A DNA stretch of 64,000 nucleotides, from positions 21,008,350-21,072,349 of the forward strand of contig NW_020654810.1 in the NCBI RefSeq assembly GCF_003589595.1. The letters run 5' to 3'. The translations under genes were made by a program, and so were the position numbers. Source of the stretch: Hyposmocoma kahamanoa (lineage: Eukaryota; Arthropoda; Insecta; Lepidoptera; Cosmopterigidae). The notes under the pieces were generated by a model. It did no database searches. It worked only from the letters and a program-made list of their open reading frames with translations, and was not told where the DNA came from. Below, piece by piece: positions 1 through 32,463 of the stretch; position 1 is the first letter of the stretch, and each line of letters begins with the position of its first letter.

Positions 1-107
1 CACAAATTACACCCAAAGTCACGAGAGAAATAAATGTATCAAATGAATCGAACCTGGGACCTCTGCGAGGCAGTCCGGCATGGTAACGGTTCGGCCACGG
101 AAACAGA
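1..107 (-). mobile_element. family C tRNA-derived SINE, cut by window start
   Basis: Reverse copy with B box (GATTCGA-like read as TCGAACCTGGG) and A-box region (TCGGCCACGGA). The body lies beyond base 1. Confidence 0.7.
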
Positions 108-421
108 TCAAGTCGAAATTGAAATTAAAAAAAAAATTCGTTTCAGGAAAAACGGTAAGTTATTAGAGTAATTAGCCGTTAAATTAACGCGCGCGTAATT
201 ACGCTCATTACAAGCGCCATGACGCGACTAATACCAGTCGAGTAATTTTTACTACAAATTGTTCTTAGCGCTACCTTCTATATTACAATCCAGAACAGAA
301 TTTATAATCCAATATACAAAACGTAATCAAATGAATCTGTTTGCCGGAAGTTCTGAATTAATGTTAGAATTTTAAACCATTGAAGATGACCCTTGGATTC
401 TATAATTATAACTTTTTATAT

Positions 422-732
422 AAAAAAACCGACCTCAAAAGTTAGTGGAATTATATCTATTTGTTAGGTTTTATTGAGATCGGCTAACGGAAAGTCGGTG
501 AAATCCAATAAACTGGATTCATACCCTAATTTGCCACCATTAGAGCCGGAATATTTTCTTCATATTTAAATGGGACCACCGTTGAGGTACCTCTTATAAA
601 CAAAAAAAAGAAAGAAAAAAAATCATCGACATCGGTTCACAAATGTCGGAAGAATCCCGTAACATAGACACAAAAAAAAATCGTCGAATTGTCGAATTGA
701 GATCCTCCAGCCTTTTCTGAAGTCGGTAATTT
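422..732. mobile_element. family B element, partial
   Basis: Inverted relative to the left arm of the complete copy, ending CTGAAGTCGGTAATTTTT. It keeps AATAAACTGGATTCATACCC and the GGTACC block. Confidence 0.65.
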
Positions 733-1604
733 TTATTACACCATGTTTAGTGTTCCGAAGATTCAATCTACTCAAGAATAGTTTTGTGCTGTATTGAAAT
801 CAAGAATAACGCATAGTATAAATATTGTTATAGTCTTGTTGACAGCAAACATTTGCAAATAATTCATTGCCCCAAACAACAATAGTCAAATGTTTCGCAA
901 TTACCTTTAAAGCCTACAAGGTATTAGCAAAATAGGGGGGGTATAGTAAAAAGGATCCAATTACATGACTGTATGTTTATTTGCACATTTGAAAATGTTT
1001 TAAAGGAAATTGCGAAGCCTTTGAATACCAGCGTGAACACGATACGTTTTATAACCAACACATTACATTCATGCTTCAGTGAGCTGTCTGATGACATTGC
1101 GGTTTTATTTAAATAACGTTAAATATTTCTTAATACTTTTTGTATTTTGTAAATGTAATAACATCTAAACGTTTTACCTATCGACAGACGATTACTTGAA
1201 GTATAAATGGATATGGTGTTTTTGTTTTTTTAGGATAAAAATAAGCTGGTATAATGCGTCATTCTACCAATTCTGCCGTCCACTAACTAAAACGCTGCTA
1301 AGTGACAAATGGTCAAATATCCGTTTTAAATAGCAAAAGATGGAGCACAAAATTCTCTTTTAAAAATAGTTAAAAGTAATTAACGTGTTCTAGTTATCGG
1401 AACTTACCCTAACGATGCATAGTTTAATATCATTAAACTATTTTAATATTCTGAAAACGGGGTTAAGGTTTTTATGATAACTCAAAAAAATACTTTTTCA
1501 CTTAGCCGCTTAGTTTTTGTAACCAGTCGCCAGAATTGCACCCCGACAAATTATCAGCGTGTGGAAATATTTTAAGGGGAAGTGCATGTGGCGCATTTTT
1601 TTAC

Positions 1605-1876
1605 AACACCAAGTAACGAAAAGAATACGTCACATGCGCGTGGTGGTAAGCGACACGCATGTCCATAACAGTTGCAGTGTCACTCAGCGTTTTAAATCAC
1701 AAAGATCTGAGGGACCGCCATTGCGTCCGTCGCCCTGAGACATAAGCTGACAAGTCCTGTAATTTCTCCAGCGTCCTTGCCCTTCAAAACTGACACGCAG
1801 TAATGCTTATATTACTACTTGGCGGCAGATATAGGTAAGGTGGCAGTACTTCCCTGGACGAACTCTTTCACAAGCT
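1605..1876 (-). mobile_element. family A retroposon copy
   Basis: Diverged copy. It keeps CATAACAGTTGCAGTG, the GCAAAGATCTGA-like region and the end GGCAGTACTTCCCTGGACG. Confidence 0.7.
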
Positions 1877-2570
1877 CCATTGCAAGGTATCACAAGGAAA
1901 AATATAATGGCGATGCAGCACGGGATGGCCACTTAAGCCGCAAAACCGAGTGGAGCAGAAAAGTGCCAGTGTGGAGATGGAGGACTGGTACCAGAAGCGT
2001 CGACCGCCAGAGGGCTAAATGACGGACTATATAGTCAAAGTAACTCGAAAAACCTGGACGCAAATAACCAAAGATCGGAAATAATGGCGTGCAAACGAGA
2101 CCTACACTCAGCAGTGGGTGAGTAAAGAAGACTTCAAAGTTGGATCTGTAAATCGTATGATACTCGTATTATCTATGATTATATTATATTAGTATATAAA
2201 TAAATAAAAAAGGTAAGAAATGTTGAGCTAAGAAAAATCGTACGTCATACTGAGTTTCGAACTAAGACGATATGTCTTCGAAATCCTGTAGCAAATGACG
2301 TGGAAAGTCAAACTCAACAAGTTGGAAAGTTACGCCTATTTTGCATAACAAATTACACATTATAAATACGTCCGCGCATATAAAATAAGAAATGCAGAGC
2401 GGATATGCGGTCTATTGAGGATCCATTGTCGTCGCATTGTTGTTTAATAGGCAAACGTAGTGCTATAAGGATTTAATGTTAGGTGTATCGCATGTCGGTG
2501 CTACGAACTGTTTGGTAGTAATACACTATTGTGGTTAATATTCATCTTCAGGAATTCAGTTCAGAGTGTT

Positions 2571-3090
2571 TCCTTAAAGGCCCGTCTACACGGTTATGAT
2601 TCCTCAAGAGCAAACTTGCGCAAGACATGTTCGCGTTTGTGTGTGTTGCGCAAAATTTGCAAGGAGTACTCCTTACCTTTGTCTTATACACTCCCGGACA
2701 CATATATAATAGTAATATAATTTGAGCCAGCTTAAACAACACTCGTCGATCAAAAACTAATATACAATCTTGAAACTGGTATACAAACTCATTTCCATTA
2801 AGGCTGGGTAATGCTTGCGCGAGAGTCACATAGCAGCGCGGGATATTACTCTTCTTTATACGAGCTACTCCTAGCGCTTTATGTCGCTCTCGCGCAAGTC
2901 GTGCCATCTATACAGAAGTCCTTGTTGAAAATTAGAATTTTTAAAACTGGGAAATATTTTATCTTTGACGATAACAATATTTCTGTATTCTACACTTTGG
3001 CTCGAATTACGTACATGGGAGTGTACAACAACATTATCTGCACTAGTTTTACCACTGTAAAGGCTCGACCGTGTAGTCAGTCCTTAAGAG
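2571..3090. mobile_element. family H inverted-repeat element
   Basis: Ends TCCTTAAAGGCCCGTCTAC and GTGTAGTCAGTCCTTAAG with ACACGGT/ACCGTGT inside. It contains two internal hairpins: CTTGCGCGAGAG/CTCTCGCGCAAG (2814-2898) and a TTGCGCAA pair near 2617 and 2646. Confidence 0.6.
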
Positions 3091-5624
3091 ATTATTCAGT
3101 TCTTTACTTATGATATACGTAAAAATGGACGTAAATTCTTATGGAGTAGCAAACCCAGTGAAGGTTAAATATGCAAAATACTAATTCTCCGAGAAGGTAC
3201 GCTGGTAAAATAAACTAAATGAAAAAACACTCAACAGAAGCGCAGCAATGTTGCACGATTACAATCCACAGGGTTTGCGGAATTGTAAATTATGACAACA
3301 AATATGAATTTTCACAAAGTAACACTTGAATCAATTGATTAAGTGGAAAATTATCATAACACCTCATATTTGCTTACGCGTGGTTTTGGAAGTATTAACT
3401 CCAACTTTAACGTAAAGGGGTTAACTCATCAATATAAACAACTATTTAAACATTTAATGTTTACCAAAAATATAACTTAGACAATGTGATCAGACAGTCA
3501 CTAGCAGTGCATGGATCAACGTTTGTGATTACCTCGCGTTGTCCGCTTTCCTACGGAACAACACAAACATAATATTAGTGTCTGGACGCTTACTTTAGGC
3601 TTTCTATTTGTTTAAATATTACACAGCATTGCGGTAAATATCCTGAGCAGGTTGAATTAAATCTCTCGGAGTTTTATCTGGTCAAAATACTTCTCGCAAA
3701 CGCAGATGGCAGTTTCACGGATATCTTTATTGTACTAAAGATAACTTTATCTAAGCCTTTTTGATAGAAAGATGGGATTTTTTACTGATAACTTTAGACA
3801 AGGTTATGAACGGACATATCGACTGTGAACTGGCAACCGGTACTCTCAACTTTAAAAAAATATCACTTTTTAATACCATTTTATACTCCGCAGCGTTGCA
3901 AGAAATTCCATTGTTTTTAATAGCATGTGTAATAAAAATATTTAAAACTATTTATTTTTATTTAATAAATAAGATGCTATATAAATGACGCCAACAAGTT
4001 TTTTCTTCACCCTGTAAAGTTGTCAAAATTGAGATAGTACCGGTTTTTAGGCTTTCGCGATTGTTACACCATTGGAAATAAAACTATTTTTTTTCGGATC
4101 TAACTTATTTGATTTAAGACCAACGATGTAAAAACCAAGGAATCTTTGCAGGGGCTCTACTCTCGAAGCACGAAATCCGTAGATATCAGTGGCGAAGCGT
4201 TCATATAACTCGATTCCCACCGGCTTGCCTAAAATATTCGGCGTACCTATTACCAGCGCAGCGCGCGTACCCCACCACTTAAAAAACATTTATTCAAAAT
4301 ATTCATTATTAAACGCGCAATAACTTGTCACGATGCATCTCAACCAATCAGCGCGAGGTAAGTCGGTGGATCTGCGAGTTCTATTTCATTCATGAAATCT
4401 ACGCGCTCCCATCAAAACATACGGACACATTCGCAAAAATCCGCTTTATAACATCTAAAGAAATGGCGAGAAGCCGCAATGGTTCGAGTTATTGTCGAAT
4501 AGCGTTCACTTAAATTTAAACCTTATTCCAACAAATCATAGTTTAATTTGTTTTAATATCAGAATCGTTGCCATATGTAGAACTTTCTTAAAATAATCTA
4601 ACACATTATTATAATAGCAAATTAATACAAAATATGGATAATTTCTATTTTGTAAATCTTAACGATAGTGTTACATACGTGTCTATATTTAATTGAGTGT
4701 TTCTTTCTAATAGGACTACGTAATTAATGTATGTAAAAGGTCATGGTAATTCGTAGGTAATTAAAAATAGCAACACTTAGCATTCATGAGTTTGTTTACA
4801 AACTTTCGTAACTCGACGGGTATCTTAAAATGTAAAATTACTATAAAAGCTAAGGTTATTTTATGTGTAGACCAAGCATACCTGTGAAATGAAGTGACCT
4901 AGTATCTTGTGTGCTAATAAGTGTTGTGTTTAAATGTCGCCAAGGCGCATTTTTAACGGGAAAAGAAATTTTCGTTAAAGTAAGTATTTTTTTTTTTTTT
5001 TTTCAAAAGTTAAAGCTTCGGCAATACCAAAGAAACCTTCACGCCTCGCCACTGGCAGACATACGGCCGGTTTTCCATTACGTACAGACTCGAATTAAGA
5101 ATGTATGATAACGCGATTTGACAGTTTCGAACGGGTTCGTCTTTTCATTGACGAGAGTAGTCCCGTGTCATCATAGTGGAAAAACGATCGTAATTACGGA
5201 TATCGTGCTTCGAGAGTAAAGCCTCAAGTCTCATGGTCACCGCTGACTGTGATAGTATTAGTCATTAACCAATTATGTCTAATATTAGAGCAAACCAGCC
5301 TATTCTGAACTGGTTTGTTTGAAAAAACAAATATACGGGATTCCATATTCGAAAACATAGTCTCATTTCCAACTGATGTGTAGATTTCAAAACAAAGGCT
5401 TCGATAATTTCCGCAAAATGGCCACGACTTATGATCGTTTGAAAGTACACTATATTCTAATAATAATTAAAATTCAATATGTCACACGATCACACATTAC
5501 TTGATCTCAAAGTAGGCAATAAATAACCTGTGCTATGAGTATCAGAGGAATTAATTTAATTCCGGGGCATTACCCAGAAAAGCCAGACCAAACCTAACTT
5601 AGTAAAATTACTTTCTCAAATTGG

Positions 5625-5695
5625 AACTGAGATTCGAACCTGGGGAATGCCTCATCTAGCGCACGCAGTGCTAACCGCTAACCATCGAGATCGTT
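5625..5695 (-). mobile_element. tRNA-like SINE fragment
   Basis: Reverse-strand B box (GATTCGAACCTGGG on plus) and A-box side (TAACCGCTAACCATCGAGA). Only the head is recognisable. Confidence 0.45.
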
Positions 5696-5940
5696 ATCAA
5701 CTATTCCATAAACTATTATCTTTATACCACAACCAGTCGATGACAGGCATCGAGTTTTGATCTTTATTTACTTCGCTATGCCTGATATAGAACGCACAAA
5801 TTGATAAATCTAACGTTGACTTCAAACACTGTGACGAATTTTGTTTGTAACATATGATAAGGCCCATTATTCACCAAGCGGAAACGAGTTTTAATATTAG
5901 GGGTTAAAGTATGAAATTGCCGTTTTATTGCAATAGGTTC

Positions 5941-5950
5941 NNNNNNNNNN
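5941..5950. other. assembly gap
   Basis: Ten N bases, presumably a placeholder for unknown length, 54 bases left of a family F element. Confidence 0.99.
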
Positions 5951-6003
5951 ATCGACATTTTTAGCGAAATTGGGTTATTGACAAAATCGACCCCCTCTAA
6001 TCA

Positions 6004-6201
6004 GGGGGGCTACTCTCGATCTCCGTCCGACATCCGTCCGAAACAATTACTGTCAAATAAGTAATATTCGACAAAATTAAAAGGCAAGTATCCAGTATGA
6101 AGCTTCACTCGCATCACGCGTCTTTTCATTTGGTCAAGTATTGCTTATTTCGCAGTAATTGTTTCGGACGGATGTCGGACGGAGATCGAGAGTAGACCCC
6201 C
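6004..6201. mobile_element. family F MITE
   Basis: 198 bp with long inverted ends (CTACTCTCGATCTCCGTCCG and reverse, over 40 bp per side), no coding capacity. Confidence 0.8.
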
Positions 6202-6788
6202 AGTTTTTGAATATCTTACTTAGTATCAGTTCTATTGTTAAGCAAACTCAGAGACAATTTTTAAATGACAATAAAACTTAGGTGCCAATATCTTGAGACT
6301 TACCGAAATGCAAATGCTTTAGTTATGACAAGGAGGGCAGCATTTTGCTCTGGATGTTCTGGGAAATGACCCTGGAGATAATTTCGGTACTCCGGCACCC
6401 TTATTGTGGTCGTTTGGCACGTTACGAAAAAATTAAAATGTTTGATGTGTAACCAAGACGCTTTATTAATATCCTGTTAATGTTTCTACTTTAAACTTAA
6501 GTACATAAACTTAGTCAAATTTATGTATAGAATGTCATGATTGCCTACCGCTTAACTTAACTTAGTCGGTTCCTGATGTATATATATTTTCAATCAATTT
6601 GCTTTTGAATATCGTCGGAAAAATCTTGTTGAAATTATCCCGTGTGCAGCGCGACATAGCTATTACGTAAACTCTCACACCTCCCGCACCGCGCAGCTAC
6701 CTCAGGGACCGACTCAGTTAAGCGGTAGGCCTGTACCATAGTTATTATTAATACAAAGATCGAACTCAAAAGAACAAACCCTTCTACT

Positions 6789-6855
6789 TTAGTTCAGTTG
6801 GTTAAAAGCGGTGGCCCCGGCATGGCAACCGAAACTGGTTCGAGACTAGTCAGAC
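6789..6855 (+). mobile_element. tRNA-like SINE head
   Basis: TTAGTTCAGTTGGTTAAAAG (A-box like) and CTGGTTCGAGACTAG (B-box like), directly before a family C SINE. Not foldable as a functional tRNA. Confidence 0.45.
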
Positions 6856-6868
6856 CGAAGTAATTTAA

Positions 6869-7080
6869 CTGTTTTCGTGGCCGAATGGTTACCATGCTGG
6901 ACCGCCACGCAGAGATCCCGGGTCGGGAAAAATATTTGTATAGCCTACATTTATGACTCTCAGTTTGGGTGAAATTTGTGGCTGTATATGAGTGTGTCTA
7001 TGGCATCCGCGACACAGGGTTTCCCTAATGCGGGGCAATAAGGAATGACTATGTGCGTTATTTTTATTATTATTATTTTC
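6869..7080 (+). mobile_element. family C tRNA-derived SINE
   Basis: Head CGTGGCCGAATGGTTACCAT (tRNA A-box region), body with GGTGAAATTTGTGGCTG, and a TTATTATTATT tail. The B box has partly decayed. Confidence 0.75.
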
Positions 7081-7537
7081 TTTGTGTTCGATCTTTGTAT
7101 CAATAATAAAATTTAAAAAGATTTCTTTTATTTCAAAGGTTTTATCGTGCATTTACAGTGTTGAAAGTCGTTAGAGCTAAAATATTCTACAATGTTGTGT
7201 GGTAAATTGTACAGCGCCCCTAACAGTCTCAAGATTCAACAAAATTTTCTCAATAATAATTTTACGAGGACGCTGGCGACTATCGACACAGTGGAGGTAC
7301 CGAAACTAGTTCACTACATTCTTGTGTACTGCGCATGTCCGTGCTAGTTAGCTTGAAGTTTAAAATGAAACCTGTCCCGTCAGTTCAACGACCGATTGCA
7401 CGACTAGATATTTTATAATGATAATATTTGAGAGTTATACATGTAGTCAAATTACATTTTTAACTATGTTACCAAACGGTGTACACTTAATTGCAAATTT
7501 TTTACTAGACAGTGCTATAGTCGGTCTTTTTTTGCAG

Positions 7538-8142
7538 ATTGACAGTTTTCATAAAAATGTATATAGTGATGTAGTTGTTGTCGACAGTTTTATCGATGGA
7601 TTGTGCAATAAGGTAAAATTTTGCTAAAAGTGTCGAAATTGTGAATGTTAAATTGAGATGAGAGAGTTCCAATGACTACTATTATGCTTTTTTATTCTTA
7701 TTTTGACAGCTACTACCGAAATTAATTTTTATTCATTTACATTGTAATAACAAAAGTCGGATTTGATTGACCATATTGAATTAAATGAAAAGCTTCCAAA
7801 TATTTCTCCTCTTTATATTTTTAATAAACATAGTTCTAAATGCAATGAACTTGCAAAAATTGACAATTCAGATGAACCTGTGCCCAGTAGTTGGGATGAA
7901 TGGAAATTGACCGATGAGGATTCAAATGAAACAATATCTTGTTTCATTCGCTTATGCGTAACCAATATTTAGTCGATAGTCGATGGAATATATTGATTGC
8001 AATCACTAGCTGCTTGCAAGCGGGCAATACTTGTGCGCAATTAACTGTCATTTTACTCCATCTTAAAAAAAGACGCTATGGATATATAATGACTGACATT
8101 TCTATTATTAGAAACAAATGTATGTTATGCGGTGTTATATAA
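7538..8142 (+). pseudogene. unrecognised coding-like segment with one frame break
   Basis: Two exon-like blocks. The first, 7538-7612, follows a strong acceptor (TCTTTTTTTGCAG), encodes 25 residues (IDSFHKNVYSDVVVVDSF and on) and ends AAG|GTAAAA. The second could start at 7757 in phase 0 and reads SDLIDHIELNEKLPNISPLY to EPVPSSWDEWKLTDEDSNET. Near 7945 that frame ends within ten codons, but another frame continues convincingly as LFHSLMRNQYLVDSRWNILI to a TAA at 8140. A missing base or two extra bases would explain the switch. I recognise no family. It may be a decayed gene copy or a real gene with a sequence error. Confidence 0.4.
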
Positions 8143-9712
8143 AAACTTCTAAGTATGTTGTATGCAAATGTGTATTGTGTACCTATTTCTTTACTTGCCT
8201 TGAAATTATCATTTACAGTAAATTACAACAAAGTAAAATGCAAACAAATATGTACTGTCGACTTTAAATTGTCATTGGCAGATAAACCGCGTATGTATAT
8301 ATAAGTTTATATTTTATAGTATTCAAGTTTATATTTAGGTAAACAGCTCAATATAGACAAGTGCACTGATAATAATATCCTAAATGTCACGGCTATATGA
8401 CACTTACTGAAATATTATAAAATATTACAAATAAAATAATGAATAATTGATTATGTCGAAATGGGAGCCAGCATAAGTGGTAAGACTTTAATTTTCAAAC
8501 GCATAACTGGCATGCCAGGTATTTTACGTGTACCTACACATGCGTGATCTATTTGCCTGCTACTGATATTGCTTTAATGCGTGTACACAATCTAGTAACC
8601 TTACATATGCCTACTTCAGAAATTCAAGTGTGCCAGCTACATGCGTACATAATTTGGCCTTACCAGGTTGTTAGTTTAACTTAAGTTGTCAGCTCCTTAA
8701 ATGAAATTCGTTACTTGACAGAACAGGTGTTCATTTGATATCATGATAGCACGATAACATATTGCCGGCGCCATTGTTTTTTCTATGCGTTGTGCTACAT
8801 TACGCTGGTGAAGCGTGAAGAAATTTGAGACGATAAAGACATATTTCTAATATTTTTATTTCAAAATATTTACAATAAAGATTATTTGTGTTGTAATTAT
8901 ACACTTCACATATGAATAACTAGCAATAAGTTTGACGCATCTTCTTTTTTACTTGTCTAATGGACGTCTATTGTTCTTTCAGTATTCTATTTATATGCTA
9001 TTGTGTGTAAATGTTGCTGTGATTAAGCGCCTACTCGGGTACTATTTTGGATCTTTAGGGTGTCACCACACTCAAACAACGCGGAAACCACGGAACCGGA
9101 ATGAAAAAAGGTTTATATGCAATAAATCCGCAATCCGAGTCTAAGACTCAATTTATATTGCGGCGGAACGGTATGCAAGCGAATTTTTGCAACGATATTG
9201 TACACAGAGTAATGAACTTTATGGTCAATTTACGTACAAACTAAATACGAGCCAAAAATCACGTCGTGCGTCTTGCGCGGAATTCTCGCGCAAGCTCGAT
9301 AATTCTAGCGCATCCGCGAGAAGTCCGAAAGTGCCGTCGGCGAAGCCTGCCGAATCCACGGGAAGTGGCGCGAAGACAGAGGCAGTGTGACGTCAATCAT
9401 CGACAAATACTACAGCTTCAAGGCGCAATCGCATGAAAGCTCGCTAATACTCGAGAATACCAGAGACAACACTCGCCTTCTCGCGCAGCGAGGCGAAATT
9501 GACGCTTTCGTTCCGCCGCAATGTAAATTGAGTCTAAGCGCAACGACTCTTTTTAGCTTTTATTGCGTGGCTATAAAGGTTTTTCTGGCAGGATCAAACC
9601 GATTGATAAGTGTGGTGACTCAGACCATTATCAGACTTGTAAGTGAATTTGACTGAAGATTATGTTTTTATCTTTCTATTAATTTTGAGCGAAAAAGACT
9701 AAGCATAGTTAC

Positions 9713-31090
<21,378 letters not shown>

Positions 31091-31745
31091 GGTGATGTTC
31101 TATTAAATCCTTGCTTTATGAAATAATGATATCGCAGGGATCCTCGCAGCGACAACACAAGTATCCGTTCTTGGTCGACACAGGTGCAAAAACAGGGGGG
31201 CGAACACAACTCAAATAAACCACTCCGAGACAAAGTTACTACGTCAATACTTTTATATCATAACGAAACAAACTAAAGGAATTATTTACAGAGACTTAGT
31301 CAGGCATAAAATCATTTTATCTCGTCACAAACCCTACAAATGCAAGAGAAATCGCGTGCCACCGTTGACTAACTTTTGACATATTTTCACTTCACATTGA
31401 TTTGATATATGATGTTTGTGGAATATTTTATTCTCTGGTGTATCACAGAAATTAATTTCCGACAGATTTTATCACAGTTTTTTCAAAGAAATAACACGGC
31501 AGCCGCCAGCTGACATTTCCCTTTGCGTTGCAAGAAATTCAACATGGCGGACATGACTCGCATGACGTTTACTCAATGTGGTATCAAATCAATTTTCTTT
31601 TGTATGAAAACATTTAAAAATAGCTTTATATGAATAACGGCACACTTTTATCGATTAAAATTTTGATTTTTTTGATACTTTTATTTTTATTGCCGGATTA
31701 ATAAACTGCACAAGTAATAAGTATTTGTTATGATTCCGGAATAAA
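31091..31745. promoter_or_regulatory. AP-1 gamma 5' region
   Basis: This stretch lies upstream of the AP-1 gamma start codon on the minus strand and should hold its 5' UTR and promoter. No TATA box is obvious. An ATGGCGGAC motif on the plus strand near 31542 resembles a YY1-type site, but this is weak. A coding-like plus-strand frame begins at 31746, so the region may fire in both directions. Confidence 0.35.
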
Positions 31746-32185
31746 ATGACAACTAGTTATAAATTAATTTCTGAACGGATGCTACGTGGAAAAGTTTTGG
31801 AAAATATTCATAGGCCCGAGAAAACGTTTCCTGTATTTTTTCGTTACACGAACCACAGCCACAGTTTTTGATTTTATTTACTTTCAGAAAGATACCTATT
31901 TAATCTTGACACTCACAATATCCATTTTTCCACCTACCTTCTGTTTTGTTCGGGTGGCAGGACACTCCAATCTACTTCATACATTGGATATGCCATGATG
32001 ATAGCAAAATAGTCCAAGAGCACGCTACAAATCCAACAGAAAATACATTTCACACCACTGTAACAGCATACGACATTGCCAACTGTGTGTTATCAGTGTC
32101 ACTAATGCTTTATCAGGTGCAGGCAGGTACTCCTCAAATATCCAGTAATTACGTATCTCTTATCAAAGGTACCAGTTATCACTAA
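31746..32185 (+). pseudogene. unrecognised coding-like segment, broken frame
   Basis: An ATG at 31746 opens 41 codons (begins MTTSYKLISERML) ending at TGA 31869. A different frame from about 31946 to the TAA at 32183 reads smoothly, including TVTAYDIANCVLSVSLMLYQ. A possible acceptor (TGGCAG) precedes GACACTCC at 31961, but I see no donor linking the two parts. The segment sits between the AP-1 gamma 5' end and the ARFRP1 3' end. It may be a small real gene with a missed exon, a decayed copy, or chance. I recognise no family. Confidence 0.25.
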
Positions 32186-32217
32186 AAAAGGACAGCAACA
32201 CAGGCATTCTCATAATC

Positions 32218-32223
32218 TTTATT
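32218..32223 (-). terminator. ARFRP1 polyadenylation signal
   Basis: AATAAA read on the minus strand, about 150 bases after the ARFRP1 stop codon. It is the first such signal downstream. Confidence 0.55.
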
Positions 32224-32369
32224 ATATCAATATTATAGCATGTACAAAACAATGGGTCGATCACAAGTCACATCATTATCTTATTAGGAATACTCATTAT
32301 TATTCACGTCTGTTTAAGCCGCGAATGATAGACGCTTCGACGACGGCGGCGGCGGCGTCTCGGGCCGCT

Positions 32370-32463
32370 TTATAAGTTGTCTTCGTGGTTGCGCGGCGGT
32401 CGCTCCACGTTGTTTCTCTTTATGCAGTCCACCAACCATCTGATGCCTTCATCCACTCCATCT
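32370..32463 (-). CDS. Arfrp1: ARFRP1 exon 5 (stop codon)
   Basis: Encodes DGVDEGIRWLVDCIKRNN followed by VERPPRNHEDNL and TAA. It matches the family's C-terminal helix (human has EGIEWMVKCV followed by RPP). The acceptor ends TTTTAG and its first base completes the split glycine codon from exon 4. Confidence 0.92.

Larger units (their letters stand above)
108..9712. other. repeat-rich sequence downstream of AP-1 gamma exon 6
   Basis: Probably the intron after exon 6. It holds repeat copies described separately (B at 422, A at 1605, H at 2571, SINE pieces at 5625 and 6789, F at 6004, C at 6869) and the unrecognised coding-like segment at 7538-8142. A minus-strand open frame at 4047-4289 has no recognisable domain and no splice context, so I do not call it a gene. 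Elsewhere I see only AT-rich sequence. Confidence 0.6.

Noticed and set aside
4047..4289. 80-codon minus-strand frame (begins MFFKWWGTRAALVIG)
   Set aside because: Composition is protein-like in the middle, but there is no start context, no splice sites, no domain and no conserved neighbour. Not enough to call a gene.
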